The position numbers and the translations under genes are program-made. From Topomyia yanbarensis (taxonomy: Eukaryota > Arthropoda > Insecta > Diptera > Culicidae), in the NCBI RefSeq assembly GCF_030247195.1, contig NC_080672.1, forward strand, positions 190,617,810 through 190,681,809: a stretch of DNA of 64,000 nucleotides, in the 5' to 3' direction. The notes under the pieces are model-generated. The model saw only the letters and a list, made by a program, of their open reading frames with translations, did not search any database and was not told the origin of the DNA. Of this stretch, positions 1 to 12,620 are shown piece by piece; positions within the stretch are counted from its first letter, which is position 1; each line of letters opens with the position of its first letter.

Positions 1-161
1 TATTTCTGTAATGCATCAAAGCAGATTGGAGCGATTTTATTTGCTAACAAAATTTCTACGATTTCATGAATAAAATAATAAGTACATTAAAACAGAAGTA
101 AAAGTTTTAAGCATACAGCAATATATTTTTACGAACACCCTGTAACTATTTTTGCCATTTA

Positions 162-1011
<850 letters not shown>

Positions 1012-1125
1012 TATTCAGCTTTTTGTTGGTGGCTGCGTCCCCAAATGCGCACCCCACTTTGACAAATCCTCCGTCCAGTGTCATTTTTGACAAATCATCA
1101 GTCTTGTCAAATTTGACAAACCGAG

Positions 1126-1379
1126 CTTTAGATTCAATTTTTTGATCGCGGTAGGCGTTCACTTCTGCTCTCAACTAAAATTGAACGTCAAATAAAAATA
1201 TTGTTTTTCAGTTGAAAAACTAAACTGATTTCGGGACGGATCCGCACAGTCAACTGTAGTCCCATTCAACAGTGGCACTCAACTAGAAATGTGGATACAG
1301 AACATCTGCTATTCAAAACTATTAGCTACTCGCTATAGGCATACAAAAATCGGTCGAATAATAAGGCAATTAATCAGTC
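1126..1379. other. Interior of the TIR element, no gene seen
   Basis: This is AT-rich sequence between the left subterminal TTGACAA repeats and the 116-bp duplication. I see no coding frame or RNA gene. Confidence 0.5.
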
Positions 1380-1495
1380 TTATAATGTAATTGGGCGATT
1401 GTTATACTGAGGAAAACCAATCAGCGATACTCAATTTAGTCGAAACTAATAAGTCAGGAAAATTGCAATCGATTTTTCGGTAAACGCAGCTGCAG
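1380..1495 (+). repeat. Left copy of a 116-bp direct duplication flanking the LOA-like element
   Basis: It begins TTATAATGTAATTGGGCG and ends GCAGCTGCAG. It matches 4138-4253 in direct orientation with three substitutions. It sits immediately outside the retrotransposon 3' end, so it reads as an unusually long target-site duplication or a pre-existing tandem repeat. Confidence 0.85.
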
Positions 1496-4137
1496 TCAGT
1501 CAGGAATCAGTAGCGTCTGGCTCAAATGGCACGTTCCCCATGTTGATCGGAGATTTGTGCCTTGCCAAGAATCGTCTTTTCATCATTTTCCTGATGGGAA
1601 GGATTGGGGAAGTGGTAAGGTTAGGGGTAAGGAAAACAACGACACAGAACAATTCAAACAGAGCATTCTGCACCCCCGGAGTGATGCTGAACGATCTGCA
1701 GGTGCTACAACAGCAGGAATAAAACTTCCAACCCCCGGAGGGATTTAGAACCTCTACTCAAACAGTGAGCGGATATATCAACACCCCCGAGGGGATATTG
1801 AGATAACAGAACGACAACACCCCCGAAGAGATATTGTCATTCAAATACGGCTAAAAAACTATAGCTCTTTACCACACTGGGTTAGGAACAAAAGCATATC
1901 CTTAAATTTCAGCTCTCTCTACATAGGTTCATCTATGTATGGAGAACCAAAAATCCGGATGCGCAATTGCATTAATACAGGGCAATTGCATATCAAATGA
2001 TATGATGTTCCGTAATCGGATTCACAAAGATCACATGAATAATACTCAGGGCGCTGAATAGTAGCCATGTGATAATTGAGTTTGCAATGTCCAGTCAGTG
2101 CCCTGACCAGAATACTGCAGTTGTGCTTGGAAAAATGCAACAAATTTCTTGACATTTTCGGACTCACATCCGGCAGAAAAGCCTTTGTTTGAACGGAAGT
2201 TTGCAAGCTACGCCAATGGTTGGCATGTTCGAATGCAGCCCAAGAGCGAATCTTGTGCTTTATCCAACTTATTGACAGTGGTAGAACTGGTTCTGGACCA
2301 ACGAAATCAGTCGCAGCGCCAGCTCTAGCCAATTCGGCCGCCCATTCATTTCCAGTAATACCGGAATGACCGGGTACCCATAGAAGGTAGATAGCATTTG
2401 AAATGCTAAGTTCTTCGATTTGAGTTCGACATGCGATTACTAATTTCGATCTCGAATCTGCCGAACTAAGTGTTTTCAGGGCAGCCTGACTGTCAGAGCA
2501 AAAATAGATTCTTTTACCTCAAATTCCCTGTTGAAGTGCGGATTGTACGCCACACAGAATCTCAAAGATTTCTGCTTGGAATACGGTACAGTATCTACCA
2601 AGCGAATGAGATTGGTTTAATCTCATCTCATGACAATAGACACCAGCACCGGCTCGGCCCTCCAACAAAGAACCGTCCGTATAACAAACTACGTATTCTT
2701 CAAGTTGTCGCTCCATCCAGCCAGACAGCCATTCCTCACGAAGAGGAATTCTCACATTGAAAGTTTCAGAAGAAAAACTACATGTGAGTGTAAGGTCACT
2801 GGGAGCAAGTATATATTCATCCCAAGTAATCATTTGGGGCCACAGTCTTGTGTGGCTAGTTACACGATCTATTGGGTTACTGTTCCAGAGCCCAGTAACC
2901 TTAAGACGGTATGCACAAGAAAGTGCTTCTTGTTTCAGAAACACATGTAGTGGTTTATGTTCAAGAGTGCCTCGAGAGCAGCAGTAGGTGTTGTCGAGAA
3001 CGCACCAGTCATCGCAATCAAGACCATCCTCTGAAGATGGTTTAACTTTGATTGGATTGTCATGACTTCTCCCTTCTGCCACCAAACAAGGCACCCGTAT
3101 GCCAGTATTGGTCTAACAATTGTTGTGTAGATCCACTGAATGTAGTTGGGTTTGAGTTCCCAAGATTTGCCGAAAGCCCGTCTACATTGGCCAAAGGCCA
3201 TGCAAGCTTTCTTGATCCTGAAATCGATGTGAGCTGTCCAATTAAGTTTTGAGTCGAGAATTACCCCAACGTACTTAACTTGAACTTCGACAATAATTTC
3301 AGAGTCAAAAAACTGCAATGGACGAGCTCCGGTAATCCTTCGTTGCGTGAAAAGCACCATTAAGGTTTTATTTGGATTAACTGATAGTCCAACATGAAGA
3401 CACCACCGCTCAACAACACATAAGGCTTGTTGCATCAAATCAAAAAGTGTGTTAATGCAAATACCGGTGATCATTATATGATAATCATCGGCGAAACCAT
3501 ACGTCGGAAACCCAAGCTCATTTAGTTTTCTCAACAAGCTATCGGCGACAAGGTTCCATAGAAGTGGTGACAGCACACCACCTTGAGGACATCCGCAGAC
3601 ACTCAGTTTCCTCATCTCTACTTGTCTTAACGATGAGCACAGATGTCGGTTGCTAAGCATTGCGTGTATCCAGTTCGTGATATATGAAGGTATTCCATGA
3701 TCTCGCGCTGCTTCCAAAATGGATTCGAAAGACACGTTGTCAAAAGCAGCTTCAATTTCGAGAAAAACTCCTAAACTTGATTGCTTTTGTGAAAAAGCCT
3801 TTTCAATGTTGTAGACAACATTGTGTAACAGGGTGGTAATAGACTTCCCCCGCTGATATGCATGTTGCATTGCATGCAGCGGGTGCTCGCCTACCATCCT
3901 GAATGTAGTGGTCGATTAAACGTTCCACTGATATGAGAAGGATGGAGGTCAGACTGGTCGGTCTAAAGCTCTTTGCCTCCTCATAAATGACGCGGCCACC
4001 TTTGGGAATGAATTTGACAGTTATTTCCATAACTGACATACTTTAACCCGCAGGATGCCACGCGGCCTCTAGGCTGGTTTTGTTCGGAGAAAGATAATAG
4101 AGCTATCAACCTCCTAGTGGACCACAGCCAGTTAATG
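1496..4137 (-). mobile_element. Truncated LOA-like non-LTR retrotransposon (copy 1)
   Basis: The minus-strand element has reverse transcriptase, RNase H and a C-terminal zinc-like domain. The 3' end lies at 1496 and carries AATCAG-type repeats rather than poly(A), as in the copy at 35128-40100. The endonuclease half is missing. A short 5' piece (about 4040-4137), sharing the GGCCGTGTGG-type sequence seen at about 39330 in the second copy, joins directly to the start of the RT region, so this is an internally deleted copy. It is flanked by the 116-bp duplication. The LOA assignment rests on the HAYQ-GKS motif in the RT together with RNase H; other RNase H-bearing clades (I, Outcast) are possible. 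Confidence 0.8.
1919..4039 (-). pseudogene. RT/RNase H polyprotein remnant of LOA-like copy 1
   Basis: Read leftward, the frame pieces are: 4039 to about 3900 (fingers motif FIPKGGR), 3897-2935 (RT palm and thumb), 3094-2519 (connection and RNase H start) and 2332-1919 (C-terminal domain). These are four frames, so at least three frameshifts or deletions separate them. The palm motif C is FADD (3484-3495). The motif A aspartate reads as glutamate (codon 3757-3759: FLEIEAAF, against FLDIEGA in the second copy). RNase H keeps TDGS and the QAE glutamate, but the next segment (about 2333-2518) is frame-broken. The C-terminal motif is Cys-x2-Cys-x8-His-x3-Cys (CDLCESDYGTSYHLIC). The copy is non-functional. 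In a live element the protein would copy RNA at a nicked chromosomal target. Confidence 0.85.
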
Positions 4138-4253
4138 TTATAATGTAATTGGGCGATTGTTATACTGAGGAAAACCAATCAGCGATACTCGATTTAGTCG
4201 AAACTAATAAGTCAGGAAAATTGCAACTGATTTTTCGGTAAACGCAGCTGCAG
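4138..4253 (+). repeat. Right copy of the 116-bp direct duplication
   Basis: It is 113/116 identical to 1380-1495 and lies just upstream (5' side) of the LOA-like element. The three differences suggest the insertion is not very recent. Confidence 0.85.
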
Positions 4254-4549
4254 CTAACAATTGTCAATTCTTGGTGCTAAATTTTGCTACAAATTTGTAT
4301 CCAAAATCAGATGCGAACAAACATTGTTTAGGTCTAGTTTTAGGTACTGTATCGTAAAAGATGCTTTTCCGGGTGGTTTAAAAGCAAGTTTCATGTGCTA
4401 TTATTAGTCATTTCACGTGTGATAAATTTAGGTAAGAGCAGAGGTTCTAATCGCATAATTCTCTCGACACTTTCTAAAAGCTGAGAATCTGCTTGTAAAT
4501 AAAGCAGGATATATGATAGCCATGAAACTCAAGGCTGATGAGACCGCTT
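4254..4549. other. Interior of the TIR element, no gene seen
   Basis: AT-rich sequence between the retrotransposon flank and the right subterminal TTGTCAA repeats. No coding frame or structured element stands out. Confidence 0.5.
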
Positions 4550-4814
4550 GTCAAAATTGACACTGCTGACGAGTTGTCAAAGTTGACACTGTACAGACGA
4601 CTTGTCAAAATAGAGTGCGCATTTAAAAACGCAGCCACCAGCAAAAAGCCGAATAAATGGCACAAATAGTTACAGGGTGTTCGTAAAAATATATTGCTGT
4701 ATGCTTAAAACTTTTATTTCTGTTTTAATGTACTTATTATTTTATTCATGAAATCGTAGAAATTTTGTTAGCAAATAAAATCGCTCCAATCTGCTTTGAT
4801 GCATTACAGAAATA

Positions 4815-5850
4815 TATCTATATTCTCAGTCTGGCACAGTACAAACAAAAATATGAAATATATCACTTGTGAATTTAAAATAATCATTCCGTCAAAGTTT
4901 AATTTTTTGTTTGACCTTTGTTTACGTTTTACTTAAGCCTCGCTGAAAACAACGTGTACAATTTTAATTCACAGAGTGTGATCTAACCTTTATTTATGAT
5001 TGATATTTATTCCAAACCTGTGAAAATTTGCTTGAAACGAATATAAATATTCTCCCCCGCGTCGACAGGTATCATGCTCAATTAGAATGACATTCGCAGT
5101 TCATTTTGAATTCAAATGGAAATATTTCAACCAATTTTTTAATCAAAGTTTAAAATAACAATCATGACACCAGTTACAAACGATCGTTCAACCTCAAACT
5201 TATTTTCTTTTGTGCATTAAATATTATGTCACTACAAAATGCTGTACATCATCGGCCAACTATCAACTAGCCAAGTTCTAAGTTCACAAACATATCAGCT
5301 ACAAGTTGACAAAATTGTTCTCACACGCTATGGAACGAGATATATGACGAAGAAAAGCTATTTTACTGCAAGAAAATATCGGAATGAAACACAATTCTCC
5401 ATGTTGTCTAATTAACTAATTTTTTTTTAACATGAATTTGTTGTTTTTTAACATTGTCGTATATCGCATATCAGAACGCAGTCATATAAATGACAGCGTC
5501 GTTTGGTTAAAGCTTACCAAATAGTTTAGGCCGGTTTAAAAGTTAGTCAGGTTTAAAAATAGTTAGTACGCGTTTGAGCTTACGGCAAGCAGAGTTAAAA
5601 ATATTCAAATTCATTGAATGAAAATTGATCATATTCAGCCGCATTCATTTTCAATATTGAGTGACGCAGCTGAAAACGTCAAACGAACAAACCGCCTATT
5701 CATCCATGCACATTTTCATTCGTCTACGATTATTACACGAAGCGACCGTGCAGCAACGAATCAAACGCATCAAAGTAGGCTCTGGCACAATGAAAGCGAT
5801 GATGATTGTTGTTTCATATGCTTTACCGGCATTTGAAAACATTTTCCTTG
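4815..5850. other. Intergenic AT-rich stretch, no gene recognised
   Basis: The longest frames are about 70 codons, overlap one another on both strands and match no family I know. It is probably old repeat-derived sequence. Confidence 0.5.
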
Positions 5851-6149
5851 GGGACGATCCATAAATGACGTAGCATTTTTTGAGTGATTTTAACCAACCC
5901 CCCCCCTCCCCCATCGTACCATTTCATCACAAACCTCTAAATACCCCCCTTGGTAATTACGTAGCTTGACGGTAATTCTACCCCCCCCCCTTGTCCCCGT
6001 AAAATTAAAAAAAAAATAAAAAACGATGTTAGTTATTCCCCTTTAAAAAAGCTACGTAGCATGACATGACCCCCTGTCGTCACACATCATCACAAAATAC
6101 AATACTCCCCCTTCCCCCATATAATGCTACGTCATTTATGGATGATCCC
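5851..6149. mobile_element. 299-bp miniature inverted-repeat element
   Basis: The ends are inverted repeats of about 26 bp. The left begins GGGACGATCCATAAATGACG and the right is its near-perfect reverse complement, ending GGATGATCCC. The flanks read TTG on both sides (5848-5850 and 6150-6152), a possible 3-bp target duplication. The interior has strand-biased C runs and repeats of the TACGTAGC-type end motif. There is no coding capacity. Short ends of the CCATAAATGACGTAGC type are, to my knowledge, common in insect genomes. Confidence 0.75.
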
Positions 6150-6900
6150 TTGATAATTAGTGAAATGAATATATTGTACGATATTCAACTGAATGAATAA
6201 CATGGATATTTGAATGAATATTTTTTCTATTCACCGTGAGTCGCATCAGGTTCATTTTCAGCCGTCAAAAAAAAGCTTCGATTATTTGTAACTCTGACGG
6301 CAAGTATTAAAAATACTTTCGAAAGCGGAAGAAAACGTGCAAGGGCGCCTTCCATAGATGACATCGATGAAGTTATCAGCTGTAAGATACCGAGGCGTAA
6401 CGATAGAATTTTCTGCTCAAAAAATGACAATGGTTTTCGAGGATTTTCGGCCATTAACGAGGAAATCTTTCGGAGGTTTGCGAACAAAAGTACAAAGTTT
6501 ACAAAGGCGTAAATCTCCGATCAACTTGGGGAACGTGCCATTTGAGCCAGACGCTACAAAGTTTAAGTCAAGCAAGAATATCGCATCAAAACCAAGAAGT
6601 TCGGCACGAGATTGCACGCTAAAAAGAAAACATTGAGGTAATACAGCTAGTTTAAGTGATCATTTCTTATCTTTCGATATTTTAAATATGATCTATAATC
6701 GAATATTTGTGTGCGTAGATTATGTAAAAAAAAAGTTTGTTATTTTCTATAAGAATTTCAAGAATTGTGAAATTATAAATGAATTTTCCTTGACTTAATA
6801 CAAAGTTTATATAACTAATAAGTTTTCGTACTGCTTATAAATAAATTACAAACTAAATTACAAATTTAAACGTCATTAAGGGTGAAGAAGTTGTAATGAT
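6150..6900. other. Repeat-derived spacer with a retrotransposon 3' fragment
   Basis: About 6510-6556 is the reverse complement of about 1508-1553, the 3' untranslated end of LOA-like copy 1 (it includes GGCACGTTCCCC on the opposite strand). An ~90-codon frame overlapping it on the plus strand has no recognisable motif. Otherwise I see nothing. Confidence 0.5.
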
Positions 6901-6918
6901 CAGATAAATGGTATATAC

Positions 6919-6920
<2 letters not shown>

Positions 6921-6966
<46 letters not shown>
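6921..6966. repeat. (GA)n microsatellite
   Basis: A run of GA dinucleotides, slightly interrupted at its right end by GGGAGAGAGG. Confidence 0.95.
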
Positions 6967-6973
<7 letters not shown>

Positions 6974-7642
6974 GAACTCACTCTCTTTGGAGATCTGAGA
7001 ATGAATAAATCATGCATCGGACGATGAGAAGGTCTCATTCGTATTACATTCTCCAAACCGTTAACGCGTGTTATCATTGTTCTGAACAATCTTAAAGCAT
7101 AACCATAAGCATAAGAGATCGCCCGTAGTTGCTACTCCGTTATTGACCAGAACCAAATTAGGTTGCAAAATGTTCATTGGAACAATATGCTTGGGAATAA
7201 CATGATGAGCCACATTGTACAATCTATTCTGATCCCTGCATGCTGATCAATACCGACGCCGGCCACGTCCGAATGCAGATCTTCTGGGAAAGGAAGGAAT
7301 GTTAGTCCGATAGATGTTGCTACTAGAGACCGAGGAATCCTCTGCATCTCCACATGTATCACGGGAATGGGAGAGTTGTTAGTAAGTGTGCCAGTAGCGT
7401 TATCATGTAATAATTGCCCTGGGCAGCCGGCTGCCGAGAATGTGGGAAATTTATCATTTGTTGTATTAATACGATTAGCAAAATAAGCAACTTGAACTCC
7501 GGAAAGCCGGCTATAAGGAGCACTGCTTATATTTCTTAATAATATTCAATCACGCGACGAATTTTTTCGTGGTTTCTATCGTGTCGGTGCTGATTTTACC
7601 ATGCGATCGTTTGAATAAAATGAGGAATCTTATACACAATGG
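6967..7642. other. Spacer, no firm gene
   Basis: A 62-codon minus-strand frame at 7174-7362 is open but unrecognised. The words AGCCGGCT and GCAGCCGGCT occur several times between 7420 and 7520 and again inside the dispersed repeat that follows, so this part may belong to the same old retroelement. Confidence 0.4.
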
Positions 7643-8436
7643 TTCATCAGACTCTTCCATAGGTGTCGCGAAGTTGGTGTTCTAGGATTCGCTCCATGCA
7701 AGCGATGCGACCTGTACATAGTTTATTAGGTAGTAGTTTAGTAACACGATCGCTCGAAAAAGAAGATATTGTTTAGTTTTTGGTTCTTTTTAAACACTGG
7801 GTAGCCGGCTACCGAGAGTATCCTATGTTTTCTAAACAAAAGCAATTTCAACTCCACACAGCCGATCGTGGGAGTATTGCCTAGAAAAGCTAATCTTATC
7901 TGCATAATAGGCCGGATCACTATTTATTGCGACATTATTGAGACTAATTTCGCTATACCTTCTCCACAATATATTTGCAAACTACCGAGTGATAACACGT
8001 TATACACACAAAGAGTAATGATAGCTCGAGATGTTATAAATCAACGAAAGTATTTCTTATTTCTAATTGTTTGTTTGTTTGCGAAATACACGTATACGAA
8101 CGATTATATCGATCATTAAAGGGAAATACAGAGGGTCGTTAACCTGATGCACGGGCTTGCCACCAACAACGGAACTTGAAATTAGATTCATTAAAACAGA
8201 CGCGGCGAATTTTCAGTACGTATTGTCCCGCGATCATCGATACTAGTCAAATTAAAGTCTTATTGGAGCTGATTTTCCAACAACTATTCATTTGGACGGT
8301 ATTGTTTTCTCCGCTAGATCTGTTCGCACCGTCTCATTCTGCTACTATTGGCAGAAGGCTGATAGCACCCAGTCGTCGCCGGTCTAAGGACCAAATGCCA
8401 TTAATAAACTTAGACTCGCGTGGAGGCATGAGATAG
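7643..8436 (+). repeat. Dispersed repeat, left copy (second copy 55108-55788)
   Basis: It starts TTCATCAGACTCTTCCATAG and ends GGAGGCATGAGATAG, and matches 55108-55788 in the same orientation with substitutions and indels throughout. Shared landmarks include GCAAGCGATGCGACCTGTA, CAGCCGGCTACC and CAGTCGTCGCCGGTCTAAGG. I see no protein domain. The right copy lies between a primer-binding-like site and gag debris, so it could be leader sequence of an LTR retrotransposon; that is inference. Confidence 0.7.
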
Positions 8437-8836
8437 AATTGAAAGCTGAATGAACATGACAGCAAAACACTTATTCTTCGTGCTGACATAACTGAAGGTA
8501 ATTGCTTACCGGTCCCCGATTCCTCTCGCGAATTGTCAATTCTCAAACCTTATACATGATTGAAGTCATCGTTCCACTCAAATTAGGCCATGTGTTTTCC
8601 CTAAGCACATTGAATGCTCTTTGGATCAGTTCCCCGTTTGTAAAACAAACCCTAAAGAAACATAGAAATTAGTTTGCTCAGTCCAAAGAAAAGTTTGCCG
8701 ACCGACAGATACGTGTTTCCTTACAGCGCCTTCACATCAACGAACAACCAAAATTTACATGCGAGAAAATATCTGCAATCCAGAATATAAAAGAATCAAA
8801 ACCTCTACTCATACGCAATAAAATAAGAAAGTAAAA
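8437..8836. other. Spacer, nothing recognised
   Basis: About 400 bp between the dispersed repeat and the next TIR element. No gene or repeat structure stands out. Confidence 0.5.
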
Positions 8837-9734
8837 AAAAGATGGGTGGGTAATGTCTAGGACATAACCGGAGTGTCGTGACTACTCGTTTGACTTGTAA
8901 TTCAAATCGAATGATACTCAATGAAATATGTGGGAATGTTTCAAGTTATTCTTTATAATAATTATGGTGGTTTTGAAAAGAACCTTTATTGTTGGCGTCT
9001 GCGTTGATAGGGGATGCGCTGGATTCTAAGCTGGTTGAGACATTCATTCATGAAATGAACAATTTTCTTGCTTTGAAATATCAATGTTAAAATCTCTCGA
9101 AACAACCATCGGAATCTTTTTCGTACAGAAATGAACACACTTAGCAAAAAACTAGGAGCGGGTAATGTCCGGGACATAACCGCGATGATCATATTCTTAA
9201 AATTCTGCTTGTATCTCTTTCAAATGGCTAAATTTTACGCATTAAGTTCGATTCACCGGGCTCAGCGAAATTTTCCTGGGGATCCCGTTCGTTAGTATAT
9301 TCAGCAAAACAATTTTATTACCGAGTTCTCCGCATTGAATACAGGTCAATAATTTCATATAATGATTTCAACAAGCAGACAATGTGCATGTATGACAGGT
9401 GGGAGTGTTCTGAAGTGGTTTTAGTGGAGGTAACAACATAAAATCATGTATTGGACATTTTACAATGATTCTCCTTAACCCTGCAAAACCACGGGGTTGG
9501 CAGCAGAGGGTTAAGTTGTTTGGAAGAGATGACAGTTAATATATGATAACTAAAAATATAAAATTGTTCTATAAATTGCAAAGTTATTGCCGCGTTGACC
9601 TGAAAATTTGTCATTTCATTCATAAAGGAACAATCATTGAAATTATGTCAATTTATGCTTTGCAAGATTTGAAATAACTTCGAAGTGTGGTCACGACACC
9701 CCTGTTATGTCATATACATCACCAACCCATCTTT
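8837..9734. mobile_element. ~900-bp non-autonomous TIR element, left copy
   Basis: The left end (AAAAGATGGGTGGGTAATGT onward) and right end are inverted repeats over about 46 bp, including GTCGTGAC / GTCACGAC. An internal copy of the end motif, GGGTAATGTCCGGGACATAACC, lies near 9160-9181. There is no transposase frame. A second copy in the same orientation is at 58277-59182. The right end abuts 424-bp-unit sequence directly; the left end does not. Confidence 0.8.
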
Positions 9735-10797
9735 TCATCATTCGTTTTGGTGTAGCTTTCGCTTAGTGGCAGAGTTGCGACATTCACTGATTTTCTTGAA
9801 AGGATTTGCAAAAACCTTCGAGTTTGCAGATTAGAAAAACATTTTCTTATGATTCACTGGTAAAAGTACAAAATTCTCAAGCGCAAACTTAATACTAGTT
9901 AATAAAAGAAACTTTCTAATTAAATTCTTTTTCCATTTTACATTCGTCCTAATAAGGACGGTTTGTAGATAACTATGTTGATACAAGACGGGAATCTTTT
10001 AAAACAATTAAAACCTTACCGACGATTGTTTTTACTGCGTACATACATCTTTCCCCTTTCGCAGCTCACTCCGAATGAGTACGCTTCGCATCAAGGTGTT
10101 CCTATTTATAGACTTTACAATGCAGATGGAAGGCCGTCCTTTTGTTCGATAAATGAAAATATTTTCATCATTCGTTTTGGTGTAGCTTTCGCTTAGTGGC
10201 AGAGTTGCCACATTCACTGATTTTCTTGGAAGGATTTGCAAAAACCTTCGGGTTTGTAGATTAGAAAAACATTTTCTTACGATTCACAGGTAAAAGTACA
10301 GAATTACCAAGCGCAAACTTAATACTAGTTAAAAAAGAAACTTTCTAATTAAATTCTTTTTCCATTTTGCCTTCGTCCTGATAAGGCCGGTTTGTCTATG
10401 TTGATACAAGACGGGAATCTTTTAAAACAATTCAAACCTTGCCGACGATTGTTTTTACTGCGTACATACATCTTTCCCCTTTCGCAGCTCACACCGAATG
10501 AGCACAGTTTTCATCATGGTGTTCCTATTTATAGACTTTACAATGCAGATGGAAGGCCGTCCTTTTGTTCGATAAATGAAAATATTTTCATCATTCGTTT
10601 TGGTGTAGCTTTCGCTTAGTGGCAGAGTTGCCACATTCACTGATTTTCTTGGAAGGATTTGCAAAAACCTTCGAGTTTGTAGATTAGAAAAACATTTTCT
10701 CATGATTCACTGGTAAAAGTACAGAATTACCAAGCGCAAACTTAATACTAGTTAATAAAAGAAACTTTCTAATTAAATTCTTTTTCCATTTTGCCTT

Positions 10798-10813
10798 CGT
10801 CCTGATAAGGACG
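10798..10813 (-). terminator. Histone-like 3' stem-loop in a 424-bp unit (representative)
   Basis: The minus strand reads CGTCCT-TATC-AGGACG: a 6-bp stem and 4-nt loop, with U at loop positions 1 and 3 as in histone mRNA stem-loops (insect form GGTCCTTTTCAGGACC). It is preceded by ACAAAC and followed by a purine-rich stretch ending GGAAAAAGAA, resembling a U7 snRNA-binding downstream element. Equivalent sites are at 9945, 10374, 11222, 11646, 12070 and 12494 (16 bp each). Copies at 10374 and 11222 have a stem change (GGCC for GGAC) that breaks one pair. The loop A at position 2 departs from the usual U. Confidence 0.45.
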
Positions 10814-10918
10814 GTTTGTCTATGTTGATACAAGACGGGAATCTTTTAAAACAATTCAAACCTTGCCGACGATTGTTTTTACTGCGTACATACATCTTTC
10901 CCCTTTCGCAGCTCACAC

Positions 10919-10958
10919 CGAATGAGCACAGTTTTCATCATGGTGTTCCTATTTATAG
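10919..10958 (-). promoter_or_regulatory. Histone-type core promoter in a 424-bp unit (representative)
   Basis: On the minus strand CTATAAATAG (10958 to 10949) lies 34 nt upstream of the A of TCATTCG (10925 to 10919). TCATTCG fits the classic histone cap consensus Py-CATTC-Pu. The same pair recurs in each unit at 424-bp intervals, for example about 10495-10534, and in the right-hand copies near 60190-60230. It is inferred to drive leftward transcription; whether it is active is unknown. Confidence 0.5.
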
Positions 10959-12620
10959 ACTTTACAATGCAGATGGAAGGCCGTCCTTTTGTTCGATAAA
11001 TGAAAATATTTTCATCATTCGTTTTGGTGTAGCTTTCGCTTAGTAGCAGAGTTGCCACATTCACTGATTTTCTTGGAAGGATTTGCAAAAACCTTCGAGT
11101 TTGTAGATTAGAAAAACATTTTCTCATGATTCACTGGTAAAAGTACAGAATTACCAAGCGCAAACTTAATACTAGTTAATAAAAGAAACTTTCTAATTAA
11201 ATTCTTTTTCCATTTTGCCTTCGTCCTGATAAGGCCGGTTTGTCTATGTTGATACAAGACGGGAATCTTTTAAAACAATTCAAACCTTGCCGACGATTGT
11301 TTTTACTGCGTACATACATCTTTCCCCTTTCGCAGCTCACACCGAATGAGCACGGTTTTCATCATGGTGTTCCTATTTATTGACTTTACAATGCAGATGG
11401 AAGGCCGTCCTTTTGTTCGATAAATGAAAATATTTTCATCATTCGTTTTGGTGTAGCTTTCGCTTAGTGGCAGAGTTGCCACATTCACTGATTTTCTTGG
11501 AAGGATTTGCAAAAACCTTCGGGTTTGTAGATTAGAAAAACATTTTCTTACGATTCACAGGTAAAAGTACAGAATTACCAAGCGCAAACTTAGTACTAGT
11601 TAATAAAAGAAACTTTCTAATTAAATTCTTTTTCCATTTTGCCTTCGTCCTGATAAGGACGGTTTGTCTATGTTGATACAAGACGGGAATCTTTTAAAAC
11701 AATTCAAACCTTGCCGACGATTGTTTTTACTGCGTACATACATCTTTCCCCTTTCGCAGCTCACACCGAATGAGCACAGTTTTCATCATGGTGTTCCTAT
11801 TTATAGACTTTACAATGCAGATGGAAGGCCGTCCTTTTGTTCGATAAATGAAAATATTTTCATCATTCGTTTTGGTGTAGCTTTCGCTTAGTGGCAGAGT
11901 TGCCACATTCACTGATTTTCTTGGAAGGATTTGCAAAAACCTTCGGATTTGTAGATTAGAAAAACATTTTCTCATGATTCACTGGTAAAAGTACAGAATT
12001 ACCAAGCGCAAACTTAATACTGGTTAATAAAAGAAACTTTCTAATTAAATTCTTTTTCCATTTTGCATTCGTCCTAATAAGGACGGTTTGTCTATGTTGA
12101 TACAAGACGGGAATCTTTTAAAACAATTCAAACCTTGCCGACGATTGTTTTTACTGCGTACATACATCTTTCCCCTTTCGCAGCTCACACCGAATGAGCA
12201 CAGTTTTCATCATGGTGTTCCTATTTATAGACTTTACAATGCAGATGGAAGGCCGTCCTTTTGTTCGATAAATGAAAATATTTTCATCATTCGTTTTGGT
12301 GTAGCTTTCGCTTAGTGGCAGAGTTGCCACATTCACTGATTTTCTTGGAAGGATTTGCAAAAACCTTCGGATTTGTAGATTAGAAAAACATTTTCTCATG
12401 ATTCACTGGTAAAAGTACAGAATTACCAAGCGCAAACTTAATACTGGTTAATAAAAGAAACTTTCTAATTAAATTCTTTTTCCATTTTGCATTCGTCCTA
12501 ATAAGGACGGTTTGTAGATAACTATGTTGATACAAGACGGGAATCTTTTGAAACAATTCAAACCTTGCCGACGATTGTTTTTACTGCGTACATCCATACG
12601 ATCTTTCCCCTTTCGTAGCT

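Noticed and set aside
7174..7362. Possible protein fragment (62 codons, minus strand)
   Set aside because: No family motif that I can name and no neighbouring frame continuing it.
9945..9960. Bacterial-type rho-independent terminator
   Set aside because: Stem-loop without a T run on either strand, in a eukaryotic context; the histone-type stem-loop reading fits better.
10392..12399. Conserved 75- and 82-codon frames repeated on both strands of the 424-bp units
   Set aside because: The units are nearly identical in DNA, so frame conservation is passive. Several starts rely on TTG, and the two strands overlap.
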